A DNA stretch of 64,000 bases from Kluyvera georgiana ATCC 51603 (GCF_001654985.1 NZ_LXEU01000047.1:1-64000), one strand, 5' to 3'. Positions 44,178 to 54,562 are shown, counted from the first letter of the stretch. The notes: generated by a model from the letters alone, not told the origin. Made by a program: numbers and translations.

Positions 44178-45335
44178 ATGGCGACGGTTTGCTCTGACGT
44201 AATAAATGTTGAAGAATTGAATGATAATTGGTCGCGAATGGCTAACGAACTGCTGCAGCAGGCGGATATCAAAATAATTAACGGTTCGCGCCCCTGGGAT
44301 ATTCAGGTCCATCACGCTGATTTTTTTAAGCGCGTTTTTCAGCAGGGTTCTCTTGGTTTTGGCGAAAGTTATATGGACGGTTGGTGGGATTGTGACCGAC
44401 TGGATGTTCTGTTCTATAAAATTCTCAAAGGCAAACTGGATAAACAGATGCCGGGAAATCTGAAAGATATTCTGCGCATTGCCGGTGCACGATTATTTAA
44501 TCTTCAGTCGCGTCGGCGTTCCTGGATTGTTGGCAAAGAACACTATGATATTGGCAACGATCTCTTCGCTCGCATGCTTGATCCCCACATGCAGTATTCC
44601 TGCGCTTACTGGCGAGAAGCGGACACCCTTGAACAGGCACAGAACGCCAAGCTGAAGATGATTTGTGAAAAATTACAGCTCAAGCCCGGTATGCGTCTGC
44701 TGGATATTGGCTGCGGCTGGGGAGGACTGGCGGCCTACGCCGCGCAACACTATGGCGTTAGCGTTGATGGCGTGACCATCTCGCAAGAACAGCAGAAAAT
44801 GGCACAGCAGCGTGGCGAAGGTTTAGACATTACGATCCTGCTTCAGGATTATCGCGATTTGGATAAAACATACGATCGCATTGTGTCTGTGGGAATGTTC
44901 GAGCACGTCGGGCCGAAAAACTATGACACCTACTTTAGCGTAGTCGATCGCTGTCTGAAGAAAGATGGACTGTTCTTGTTGCATACCATTGGCAGCAATG
45001 AAAGCGGCGTAAACGTCGACCCGTGGATCAACAAGTACATTTTTCCGAATGGCTGTCTGCCGTCGATTCGTCAAATCGCCAGCGTTAGCGAAAAACGACT
45101 GATCATGGAAGACTGGCACAATTTTGGCAGTGATTACGACAAAACGTTGATGGCGTGGCATCAACGTTTTAACGATGCCTGGCCCGAACTGGCCCTACGT
45201 TACACTCCACGTTTTCGTCGAATGTTTAACTACTACCTGTGTGCCTGTGCTGGCGCATTTCGCGCCCGTGATATCGAACTTTGGCAGGTGCTGTTCAGCC
45301 GCGGTAAGGAAGGCGGGATGTACGTTTATCGTTAA
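44178..45335 (+). CDS. cfa: Cyclopropane-fatty-acyl-phospholipid synthase
   Basis: A 385-residue SAM-dependent enzyme that adds a methylene bridge to unsaturated acyl chains of membrane phospholipids. The SAM motif LLDIGCGWGGLAAYAA is near residue 174; ESYMDGWWDCDRLD, EHYDIGNDLF, MQYSCAYW and SVGMFEHVGPKNYDTYF are family marks. E. coli Cfa is 382 residues, but this protein is more diverged from it than neighbouring core genes are, and in K-12 cfa lies beside ribC/ydhC, not here. It may be a second Cfa. The AraC gene is divergent; a strong hairpin follows. Confidence 0.9.
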   Translation: MATVCSDVINVEELNDNWSRMANELLQQADIKIINGSRPWDIQVHHADFFKRVFQQGSLGFGESYMDGWWDCDRLDVLFYKILKGKLDKQMPGNLKDILRIAGARLFNLQSRRRSWIVGKEHYDIGNDLFARMLDPHMQYSCAYWREADTLEQAQNAKLKMICEKLQLKPGMRLLDIGCGWGGLAAYAAQHYGVSVDGVTISQEQQKMAQQRGEGLDITILLQDYRDLDKTYDRIVSVGMFEHVGPKNYDTYFSVVDRCLKKDGLFLLHTIGSNESGVNVDPWINKYIFPNGCLPSIRQIASVSEKRLIMEDWHNFGSDYDKTLMAWHQRFNDAWPELALRYTPRFRRMFNYYLCACAGAFRARDIELWQVLFSRGKEGGMYVYR

Positions 45336-45341
45336 TTCGTG

Positions 45342-45371
45342 AAGGGTGGCATAGGCTGCTATGCCACCCTT
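45342..45371. terminator. Hairpin between cfa and the amino-acid permease gene
   Basis: AAGGGTGGCATAG at 45342-45354 pairs perfectly with CTATGCCACCCTT at 45359-45371 across a GCTG loop: 13 base pairs between two convergent genes. No T-run flanks it. Confidence 0.7.
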
Positions 45372-45385
45372 GAGTCAGTCTGTTT

Positions 45386-46663
45386 TCAGAACATCCCGTA
45401 AAGCAGCGCTGATACCGTCAGAATTCCGCTGACCATCACCATAATTGAGACCACACCGCGCATCGGTTTCAGCGCAGCCCGGGTAAAGATTAACCAGGTA
45501 GGAATAATAAACAAGAAAATGGCGATTAACGGACCACAAAGCGTTTCGATCATATTAATAACATCCGGGTTAATATAAACCACCACCGATGTGACAATAA
45601 ACATTAAGACCGAAATCATTAATTTAATCTGCTTAATATGGCTGGTCCGCTTAATGCCCAACAGGTCCGTTGCTAAGACGTTAAATGTTTCGGCCACCGG
45701 CATTGAAATACCTAAAAATGATTTAGTCATCCCCAGAATCGCAATCAACGGTGCCAGATAGATCATCACATTCATGCCGTCGTTACCGCCGATAACCGAC
45801 AGCACGTTGAGGTTTTGCGCCTTGGCCATTTCGAAGGTTTCGCGCGGGGTGCTCAAAATGCAGCTCAGCACGAAGAAAATAATGCTGAAAAATATCAGAC
45901 CATAGGCGCGACGAATAACGCGAACGGATTGGGTTTCCCCACCGTTGCCCGGTTCGCGATACCAGGATGCCAACGCCGGAATCAGCGGCGCGGAGCAGAG
46001 TGAAAAGGCGATCAGCGGCAGCGTTAGCCACAAATCCTTCAGCGAATTACCTACCGAAGTGGCGTGTGTCAGTTGCCAGGCGTGGGTAATATTGCTGATG
46101 TTCCACGCCGGGATTTGCGAAGCGGCCACCACGATAATGGCGATGGCAAACGGCAGCGCCAGTGCGCTCATGGTGCTGACTACTTTATCGCGGCCTTTAC
46201 TGAGTACGAGATGCAAAATAGCGAGCACCACCAGCGTCAGTGACGCGCGGTTGAAGCCGGTAAAATGAAGGCGTTCGTTCAGAAAATGGCTGAGGGCGTT
46301 TATGAGCGAAACAGCGTACACCAACGTGACTGGATAATGCGCAACACAGAAAAACAGCTTCATCGCCTGACGGCCTTTGGCGCTGAAGAAAGAGCCAAAG
46401 AGCGGTAGCGTGCGGTCGTTTTGCGTTTGCCCAGCGTTATCACGCATAAAAACACGGCAAATCAGTACATGCGGCACTAACGATAGCGGGAAACCGAGTA
46501 GGAGCAGGAGAATAAAGACGAGCGGACCACGCGTGCCGATTTCTACCGGCAGAAAAAGCGTACCTGCTCCGACGGTAGCGCCATACACACCCATCATCCA
46601 GATGGTGTCCTTCTTCGTCCATTGAGGACGAGATATTACGGTGTCTTTAGTCATAGTACTCAT
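45386..46663 (-). CDS. HAAAP-family amino-acid permease (SdaC/TdcC-like)
   Basis: A 425-residue inner-membrane transporter with about 11 helices. The first helix holds the unwound substrate-binding motif YGATVGAGTLFLPVEIGTRG (residues 28-47), as in SdaC, TdcC, YhaO and YhjV. It probably imports serine, threonine or a related amino acid with protons or sodium. It has a separate promoter region of more than 200 bases in front of it (46664-46923 also contains the space to digH, in which I see no gene). Exact substrate unknown. Confidence 0.85.
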   Translation of the reverse strand: MSTMTKDTVISRPQWTKKDTIWMMGVYGATVGAGTLFLPVEIGTRGPLVFILLLLLGFPLSLVPHVLICRVFMRDNAGQTQNDRTLPLFGSFFSAKGRQAMKLFFCVAHYPVTLVYAVSLINALSHFLNERLHFTGFNRASLTLVVLAILHLVLSKGRDKVVSTMSALALPFAIAIIVVAASQIPAWNISNITHAWQLTHATSVGNSLKDLWLTLPLIAFSLCSAPLIPALASWYREPGNGGETQSVRVIRRAYGLIFFSIIFFVLSCILSTPRETFEMAKAQNLNVLSVIGGNDGMNVMIYLAPLIAILGMTKSFLGISMPVAETFNVLATDLLGIKRTSHIKQIKLMISVLMFIVTSVVVYINPDVINMIETLCGPLIAIFLFIIPTWLIFTRAALKPMRGVVSIMVMVSGILTVSALLYGMF

Positions 46664-46923
46664 ATATATCGAGAATAACGCGAACGTTAATGGGCGAATT
46701 ATTGGGTATCCAAACGGGAAGGAAATGTAGAGGGATGAAGTCTTTTTATTATTTATTCATAATGCTTGTTTTCGATACTACGGGGAGCGCAGCGGCGGCT
46801 GCAAGCTTTTTTTCTTATTATTCGTGAGATAAGAAGATATTAATGAATATAATTCACACCGATGTAACTTATCTCTATTTTTATTAAAGGAATCAGCCAG
46901 TAGTGGCTGATTCCTTGTGGTTA

Positions 46924-48237
46924 TTATTTCCCCCAGCGGCTTTTTAAATAATCGACGGCCTTCTGCGTTTGCGGCTGTTCCAGATAGCCTTCACGGAACA
47001 GAATCGTACCGTTGATGTTGGCAGCTGATTCATTCAGGTCGATTTGCTTTTTCAGCTCGGGCACGCCGCCTTCGATGGTCCAGTCCGGCTCATTCCTGGA
47101 GGGTTCACCCACTTTATACAGCGCGATGCCAATATACAGGCGCGTGTTGGTCGGTTTAACCACATCAGCCCACCATTTGGCCAGCACGTCGTAACGCGCT
47201 GCATCACGGGCAAACGGCCAGTAAATCTGCGGGGCGATATAATCGAGCAGACCTTGTTGCACCCACTGACGGGTATCAGCATAGGATTCATCGTAGGCTG
47301 CCGCACCGCGAGTCTCCGAACCTGCCGGATCGTGCGAACGGTTACGCCACACGCCGGCAGGACTTACGCCAAACTCGACATTCGGCTTCAACTGTTTAAT
47401 GGTGCGGGAGACCTGGGCGATTAATTCCTGCGTATTGTGTCGACGCCAGTCTGCTTTAGAAGCAAACCCCTGGCCGTAACGACGGAAGGTAACCGTGTCG
47501 TTTAGAGAGGAACCGGCGGTTTCGGTATAGAAATAATCGTCAAACTGCACGCCATCGATGTCATAGCGTGAAACCACCTCGGCAACGATGCTGGTGATCC
47601 AATCACGCGCTTCCGGAATGCCAGGGTCGAGGACAAAACGATCGCTGGCCGTGCGAATCCAGTCACGATGTAACACAAACACGCTCGGAGCCGTCATAGA
47701 CAAAGTGTTATTGAGCGCGGTGACGGTAGAAGGTTTGGTATTGGTCGAAACCCGATACGGGTTGAACCAGGCATGGACTTTCATGCCGCGTTTGTGCGCT
47801 TCGTCGAGCATAAACTGCAGCGGATCGTAGCCAGGATATTCGCCAATATTCCCGGTCATCACATCAGACCAGGGGAGAATGTCCGATTTCCACAGCGCCG
47901 TCGCATCCGGTTTCACCTGGAAAAAAACGGTGTTGATACCGAGGCTTTTCAAGTTATCCAGCTTCGCTCGCAGCGCTGCCTGCTGTTGTTCAACGCGCAG
48001 GCTGGCGTTTCCTGCACTGATGGAACTTATCGGCGGCCAGTCCAGACGTGAGACCGTCGTCAGCCAGACGCCACGCATCGGTTCGTTGCTCTGCTGTGAA
48101 CTACCCGGTTTCACGGTAGAGGATGGCGTCGTCGATTGTTTCGAATCGCAGCTAACCAGTAAGAACGCGGCAACGATCAGCGCGCTGGCCTTTTTCAGGG
48201 TGGAGAGGCGGGAAAAACGAAAAGAGCTGGAAGTCAT
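46924..48237 (-). CDS. digH: DigH (YddW), glycosyl hydrolase acting on denuded peptidoglycan
   Basis: A 437-residue lipoprotein with a GHL10 (former DUF187) TIM-barrel hydrolase domain: GVWLTTVSRLDWPP at the start, VHAWFNPYRVS, VDGVQFDDYFY and GLLDYIAPQIYWPF. E. coli DigH (439 residues) cleaves denuded glycan strands at septa. The ATG at 48237 gives a product of E. coli length; an upstream start at 48300 adds 21 unlikely residues. The lipobox is LVSC at residues 26-29, and the residue after the acylated cysteine is Asp, the classic signal for retention in the inner membrane, whereas E. coli DigH has Lys there. Confidence 0.93.
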   Translation of the reverse strand: MTSSSFRFSRLSTLKKASALIVAAFLLVSCDSKQSTTPSSTVKPGSSQQSNEPMRGVWLTTVSRLDWPPISSISAGNASLRVEQQQAALRAKLDNLKSLGINTVFFQVKPDATALWKSDILPWSDVMTGNIGEYPGYDPLQFMLDEAHKRGMKVHAWFNPYRVSTNTKPSTVTALNNTLSMTAPSVFVLHRDWIRTASDRFVLDPGIPEARDWITSIVAEVVSRYDIDGVQFDDYFYTETAGSSLNDTVTFRRYGQGFASKADWRRHNTQELIAQVSRTIKQLKPNVEFGVSPAGVWRNRSHDPAGSETRGAAAYDESYADTRQWVQQGLLDYIAPQIYWPFARDAARYDVLAKWWADVVKPTNTRLYIGIALYKVGEPSRNEPDWTIEGGVPELKKQIDLNESAANINGTILFREGYLEQPQTQKAVDYLKSRWGK

Positions 48238-48300
48238 AGGTGCCGTTATTCGGGTTGTCACGAGTGGGGAACATTTTCGTACTATTTGCGGCGAAGTCAA

Positions 48301-48613
48301 TCGCTTAGCCAGCAGGGAGCGTGACCTTTACTGACCCTGACCAGCGAATGTTCGGTTAATGCGCGCTAAGCCATTATTATTTTGATAAAAACCGATTATT
48401 ACTTTGATAATTTCCGTACAGCACGGCACGAATTCTGCCCATTCCTCGTTCGACAGACCGTTTTCGCCCTGTGATTTACCATTAACGCGGGCGCAATCAA
48501 AAAAACGCACTCTAACATCCACCTCGTTGATTTCTGGCACAAATCTTGGATTCGTACGTAACGATGGGCTTTTCCCGTAACGACTTACAGGATTGATAAT
48601 AAGGGGGAACGTT
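48301..48613. other. Intergenic region upstream of the molybdenum hydroxylase gene
   Basis: Apart from the spare upstream start of digH, this stretch shows no gene. Its right part holds a sigma-54-type promoter at 48534-48550 and the ribosome binding site AAGGGGG at 48601-48607. Confidence 0.6.
48534..48550 (+). promoter_or_regulatory. Candidate sigma-54 promoter of the molybdenum hydroxylase operon
   Basis: CTGGCACAAATCTTGGA matches the -24 element TGGCAC exactly and has TTGG in place of TTGC at the -12 element, with the invariant spacing. It would start transcription about 50 bases before the start codon at 48614. Confidence 0.5.
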
Positions 48614-51600
48614 ATGTGCGCTTTGCGTTCAGCGTCGCCAGGACGCGTGGATGGATTGGCGAAAGTCAAAGGAACCGCCATATACGGCGATGATATTACG
48701 TTGCCGGATATGCTCTACGGCGTTTGCCGCTATGCGGATATCCCAGCGGGAAAATCGAAGAGCTGGATCTCAACGAGGCGCTGGCGGTAGAGGGCGTAGT
48801 CAGGATTGCGACCTGGCAGGATATTCCCGGCACGCCGGTGGTCGGCGTTATCGTTAAAGATTACCTGCCTATCGTCAAAGATGAGGTGGTCTTTCACGGC
48901 GACGTTATCGCCGTTGTCGCCGCGACCACCTATGAGGCGGCATGCGAAGCAGCCGACAAAATCCACGTGCGCTACACGTCTTATGCGCCGCTAACCGACG
49001 TGGAATCCGCGCTGGCGCCGGATGCACGGCGAATTCATCCGCATCGTGATGACAATATTGCTGCGCATCACCACACGATTAAAGGTGATATCGAAAAGGG
49101 ATTTGCCGATTCCCGGCAAATCCTTGAGCGTGAATATGAGGTGGGATTCCAGGAACACGCCTATATTGAGCCGGAAGTGGTGCTGACCTGGCTTGATCCT
49201 ACCGATGGCAGCCTGATTATTTCAGGTTCCATTCAGAACCCGCACCGGGTGCGCGGCTTTGTGGCCAAATTTATGGGCTGCCCGCAGAGCCAGATTAACG
49301 TCAAGCGCGCGGTGATGGGCGGTTCATTTAGCGGTAAAGACGATGTGATTGACCATCTTGCCTGCCGCTCCGCGCTGCTGACACGGTTGACCGGAAAACC
49401 GGTAAAGTTCGCCTATACCCGCGAACATTCCATCATTGAAAGCTGCAAGCGCCACCCGTACAAAATGAAATACAAAGTCGGCTTTAGCGATGCCGGACGT
49501 ATTCAGGCAATGAAAGTCGATATTTTGGCCGACAGCGGCGGCTATGCGGCCTCATCGCCGTTTGTCACCTGGCGTTCTTCCGTACAGGCGGCAGGGCCTT
49601 ACGCCATTCCTAACGTGTATATCGATGTGAAAGCGATATACACCAACAACAGTTATACCTCGGCGATGCGCGGTTTTGGTTCACCGCAGGTGGTTTATGC
49701 GAATGAATCGTTGATGGATGAAATTGCCGAGTATCTGAATATTTCACCGGTTGAGATACGTGAAATCAACGCGTTACGTCAAGGTGCTACGTCCGTAACT
49801 GGCCAGGTTTTCGATCAGCATACCGTGTCGGCACGTGAGGTGCTGAAAAAGGCCGCCGCCTCGGCAGAGTTTATGGCCAAGCGTAAGCATTACCATGTGT
49901 TGAACGAACAGGGGGGCGTCTATCGTTACGGCATTGGGTTAGCGCTCAGCTATCGCGGCTGCTCCATTGGCGCGGAAGGGGTCGATACCTCAACGGCATT
50001 GATTCAGGTGAATGAGGACGGCAGCGTTAACCTCTCCACGTCGGTGTCGGAGAATGGTCAGGGGTTACAAACCACCATGTCTTTGATCGCTGCAGAAGCC
50101 TTCGGGATTGCGCTGAGCGATATTCACTTTAGTGAACCGCCGACCTCGGTCATTGGTGACGGGGGATCGACAGCGGCCACGCGCGGGACGATGGTGGGCG
50201 GCGGGGCAATTCTGGACGCGGCAGAAAAGATTAAGCGACGTATTCTGAGCGTCGTGGGTGAGACCATCGGCGCGACGCGGCTTGAAGATACCCGCTGGCA
50301 GGACGGTTTTATCATCAATAAACAGGATGATAGCCAGCGGATTGCGTTTAACGACGCGGTCAACAAAACCAAATGGGCTAGCGTCAGCCTGACGGAATAC
50401 GGCTGGTTTGTGCCGCCGCCGATTCACTGGGATGAGGAAAAAGGCTGCGGCAGCCCGTACTTCACATGGGTATATGGTTGCCAGGTGGCGGAAGTGCGGG
50501 TGAACATCAGCACGGGTAAGACCGACCTGCTGCACGTCACCGCCGCGCATGATGTGGGGCATGTGATTAATCCGGTCGGTTTTGAAGGCCAGGTGTGCGG
50601 CGGCGTGGCACAGGGCTTCGGGTACGCCTTGCTGGAAGATTTTAACATTGAGCATGGGCAGGTAAAGTCGGAGAACTTTGATAGCTACCTGTTGCCAACC
50701 ATCAAAGACATTCCCGCCATTACGGTGATCGGGGTGGAAAACCCGGATAAAGCGGGCCCGCTGGGGGCAAAAGGTATCGGCGAACCGGCGACTGAGCTGG
50801 CGGCGGCGGCCATCAATAACGCCGTGAGCTTTGCGCTAGGCACGCGTTTTAATAAGCTGCCGCTGACGCTGGAACAGGTGATTCTTGGCTACAACCTAAA
50901 GAAACCGGCGCGGCAGAGTGAACTGATGATTGAGCAGGAGAACAAAAAGCAGGTGCTACGGCTGACCGACGTGACCGTGACGCGGCCGAAGACGCTGGAT
51001 GAAGCCTTGGTACTGCTGAAAAGTGACGGTGTCACGGCTATCGCGGGCGGTACCGATGTGATAGTTCAGGGGCGTCTGCAAACCAAATCGATGAAGCTGG
51101 TTGATATCTCTCGTCTCAGTGAACTGACCCAGGTGACGGAAGATCCGGACAGCCATGAGGTGTCTATTGGTGCGGCGGTTACCTTTAACCGTATTACCGA
51201 TCATCCTTTGCTGCGTGAACGTTACCCGCTGCTGGTGCAGGCCTGTCATACCGTCGGCTCTCATCAGATTCGTAACCGCGCCACCATCGGCGGCAATATC
51301 GTCAACGCCGCGCCGTGCGGCGACTCAATCCCACCATCGATTCTCTACGACGCCAGCGTTGAACTGCGTTCCCACGCTGCCACGCGTCGCATGTCGCTGG
51401 CCGAGTTCCTGCTCTCAGGCTACAAAACCCAACGCCAGCCGGATGAGTTGCTCACCCGCGTGATCCTTCCGCCGCCAGCGCATCCAAAAGCGAAGGGATT
51501 CTATCATCAGCTTGGACGACGCAACGCGCTGAACATTACCCGTCAGAGCTTAACCGCGCTGCTGGAGTTCGACGCTGACGGTACCGTGAGCTACTGCCGC

Positions 51601-51819
51601 CTGGTTGACGGTGCGCTGTTCAGCAAACCGCAGCGTCTGCTCGACGTTGAGCGTTGTCTGCTGGGTCAGCGCATCACGCCGCAAACCATTGATAGCGCCT
51701 GCGAGGTACTGGACAAGCTGATTTATGCCGCGATCGGCAAACGCTGGTCTGCCGCCTATAAGCAGCCGGTTTTTGTCAGCATGTTCCGCGACATGATGGC
51801 GCAGGCATCCACTCAATAA
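48614..51819 (+). CDS. Xanthine dehydrogenase-type molybdenum hydroxylase fused to FAD subunit; apparent -1 frameshift near the start
   Basis: A protein of about 1068 residues if the frame is joined. The start (ATG 48614 after AAGGGGG) encodes about 46 residues (PGRVDGLAKVKGTAIYGDD) that end at GGGAAAA (48748-48754); the rest continues one base back. The molybdopterin part covers residues to about 775, with VMGGSFSGKDDVIDHL, MRGFGSPQVVY and the catalytic Glu in AKGIGEPATELA. From about 790 (VTRPKTLDEALVLLKSDG) a FAD-binding domain follows: AGGTDVIVQGR, NRATIGGNIVNAAPCGDS. Fusing molybdenum and FAD parts in this order differs from E. coli XdhABC and XdhD. The neighbouring ssnA, ygfK and mocA suggest a selenium-dependent purine hydroxylase. 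Either a deleted A in a run of five or programmed frameshifting explains the break. Confidence 0.85.
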
Positions 51820-51862
51820 TCAATGAAAGCAGGGCGCTCTGCGCCCTGTCGAGGATAAAACG

Positions 51863-52321
51863 ATGAGTATCATTAAAGTTAAGGTCAACGGCAAACTGGT
51901 GGAAGCCAAAGTAGAAGGTAATATGCGTCTGCTGGATTTGGTTCGCAACACGCTGAAGCTAACCGCGACAAAAGAAGGTTGCTCTATTGGTGAATGCGGT
52001 GCCTGTACGGTGATGATGGACGGCAAAGCGGTCTGTTCCTGCCTGGTGCTGGCAGAACAATGCGACGAGGCCGAAATTACCACCCTGGAAGGGTTAAACG
52101 ATAACCCGATCACCCAAAAATTGCAGAAAGCCTTTGTTGAGAAAGGCGGCGTTCAGTGCGGATTCTGTACGCCGGGCGTGTTGGTAAGCACCACTGCGTT
52201 ACTGGAAGACGTCCCGCAGCCGAGCGATGAACAGCTAAAGGATGTGCTGGAAGGGAATATTTGTCGCTGCACCGGCTACCAGCCGATTCTTGATTCAATC
52301 CACCACGCCTTAAAGTCATAA
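51863..52321 (+). CDS. [2Fe-2S] subunit of the molybdenum hydroxylase (XdhC-like)
   Basis: A 152-residue iron-sulfur subunit with two [2Fe-2S] clusters. The first uses the plant-type cysteines of GCSIGECGACTVMMDGKAVCS (split as GCSIGECGACTV and KAVCSC), the second those of QCGFCTPG and NICRCTGYQP. E. coli XdhC (159 residues) is the same kind of protein. It transfers electrons from the molybdenum site to FAD. It lies 43 bases after the fused subunit and completes the three cofactors of the enzyme. GAGGA precedes the ATG by nine bases. Confidence 0.93.
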   Translation: MSIIKVKVNGKLVEAKVEGNMRLLDLVRNTLKLTATKEGCSIGECGACTVMMDGKAVCSCLVLAEQCDEAEITTLEGLNDNPITQKLQKAFVEKGGVQCGFCTPGVLVSTTALLEDVPQPSDEQLKDVLEGNICRCTGYQPILDSIHHALKS

Positions 52322-52366
52322 TGCGGGTATGGCGCGCCGGGGAGGTTGAAACCTCCCCAACGCCGG

Positions 52367-54520
52367 TTACGCGTGACTCTCGCTGCATTCCCGCAGCTGT
52401 GCTTTGAGCTTCGCATACTCTTCTATGACATAGCGTTCTGCTGCCGCCTGATCGGCAATCGCCTCTACCCGTACCGCACAATACTTGTATTCCGGCGTTT
52501 TGGTGATGGGGCTAAGATTTTCCGTGACCAGCTCGTTACAGGTGCCGATCCACCACTGGTAGGTCATGTAAATCGCCCCTTTATTGGGCCTTTCGCTGAC
52601 TTTGGCCCGGGTAATAATTCGCCCTTTACGCGAGTTCACCCACACCAGCGCTTCATCGACAATACCTAAACGCGCTGCGTCGGCGGTATTGTTCTGAGCG
52701 TAACCCGGTTCGTCGGCCAGCGTCGAGAGCGCCGAACAGTTGCCGGTCATCGAACGGCAGGAGTAGTGTCCCACTTCACGTACCGTAGAGAGCACCATTG
52801 GAAATTCTTCGGTTAATTTATCGATTGGCGCCACCCAATCACAGGTGAAGAGTTTCGCCAGCCCGTTGGGCGTGGAGAAGCGATGTTCAAACAGCCATGA
52901 GGTTCCCTTATCCTCCGGCGATTCATCCCGACATGGCCACTGTACGTACCCGAGTTCGCCCATTTTCTCATAGGTGGCGCCGAAGAAATCGGGACATAGC
53001 AGCCTTAGTTCATCCCAAATTTCCTGGGTATTGCGGTAGTGCATCGGATAGCCCATACGGGTGGCAATTTCACTGATAATCTGCCAGTCGGTTTTCAGAT
53101 CCCACTGCGGCTCTACCGCTTTAAAAAAACGCTGGAATCCGCGGTCTGCGGCGGTATAAACACCCTCATGTTCACCCCACGACGTCGAGGGGAGGATGAC
53201 GTCGGCCGCTGCGGCGGTTTTGGTCATGAAAATGTCCTGCACAATCACCAGCTCCAGCGTCTCAAACGCCTTACGCACCGCCGACAGCTCGGCGTCGGTT
53301 TGTAGCGGATCTTCGCCCATAATGTACGCCGCGCGGACTTCCCCATTGGCCGCACGATGCGGTAGCTCGCTAATACGATAGCCGGTATGCGCCGGCAGGT
53401 TTTCGACGCCCCAGGCTTTCGCGAACTTCTCGCGGTTTTCGGCGACGTTCACGAACTGATAGCCCGGATAGGTATCCGGCAGGGCGCCCATATCACAGGC
53501 TCCCTGAACGTTATTTTGCCCGCGAACCGGGTTGACGCCGACGCTCGCTTTGCCCAGATTGCCGGTCAGAATCGCCAGGCTGGTTAGCGCGCGCACCGTC
53601 TCTACGCCCTGGTAGAACTGAGTGACGCCCATACCCCACAGAATGGTGGCCGTCGTGGCGCGGGCATACAGTCGGGCGCACGCGCGAATATCCTGCGCGC
53701 TAACGCCGGTAATCTCTTCAACCGACTCCGGCGGATAGCTTTCGACAATTTTGCGGTACTCTTCAAAGCCCTCAGACCGCTGGGCAACAAAAGATTTGTC
53801 GTAGAGATCCTCCGCAATAATGACGTGGCCGATGGCGTTTAACAGTGCGATATTCGAACCATTTTTTAGGGCCAGATGCATATCGGCAATCCGGGCGGTT
53901 TCAATACGCCGGGGGTCACAGACAATAATTTTTGCGCCGTTTCGCTTCGCATTAAGCACATGATTGGCGACGATAGGGTGAGAATCTGCCGGATTGTAGC
54001 CGAAGATAAACACCAGGTTACTGTTATCAATTTCGGTGATGGCATTGCTCATGGCGCCGTTACCGACCGATTGGTGCAGACCTGCAACCGAAGGGCCGTG
54101 TCAGACGCGCGCGCAGCAGTCGACGTTATTCGTGCCGATGACCGCGCGGGCGAACTTTTGCATCACATAGTTGGTTTCGTTGCCGGTACCCCGCGAAGAG
54201 CCGGTCGTTTGAATGGCATCGGGGCCATATTGGGCTTTGATCTCGCTAAGCCGCGTGGCGACATAATCCAGCGCCTCGTTCCACGAAACGGCTTCCAGCT
54301 TGCCGCCGCGCTGGCGACGTATCATCGGCGTTTGCAAACGTGGCGTCAGAATGCGGGTATCGTGGACAAAATCCCAGCCGTAGTAGCCTTTCAGACATAG
54401 CGTACCCTGGTTATTTTTGCCCATCGCCGCTTCGGCGCGCACGATTTTACCGTCGTCGATAACCAGCCTTATTTTGCAACCTGCGGCACAGTAGGGGCAT
54501 ATGGTAGTGACGTTTTTCAT
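52367..54520 (-). CDS. fdhF: FdhF, selenocysteine-containing formate dehydrogenase H
   Basis: A 717-residue molybdopterin enzyme read through an in-frame UGA at 54101-54103 (minus strand) that encodes selenocysteine 140, the same residue as in E. coli FdhF. The sequence around it is DCCARV-Sec-HGPSVAGLHQS. The [4Fe-4S] cysteines are in CPYCAAGC and TLCLKG. The ATG at 54520 is chosen because AAGGAGGAG is about nine bases away and Sec then falls at 140; an ATG at 54529 is too close to it. It oxidises formate to CO2 and passes electrons to ferredoxin-like partners. It lies downstream of uacT, not in its K-12 position, and could supply electrons to UacF. Confidence 0.95.
54065..54103 (-). promoter_or_regulatory. 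Selenocysteine codon and bacterial SECIS hairpin in fdhF
   Basis: Right after the UGA (54101-54103) the mRNA contains GGTTGCAGGTCTGCACC, the upper stem, bulged U and AGGUCU loop of the E. coli fdhF SECIS element bound by SelB. One base in the lower part (CCT for E. coli CCA after CACGGC) differs. This supports decoding of UGA as selenocysteine and not termination. Confidence 0.92.
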
Positions 54521-54562
54521 GGCGAACATCTCCTCCTTAAAAAGGGTCGGTCGATGAAACGG

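Noticed and set aside
52367-54529. fdhF as two separate genes or a pseudogene broken by a stop
   Set aside because: The stop is UGA at the conserved selenocysteine position, the frame is continuous across it, and the SECIS hairpin is intact.
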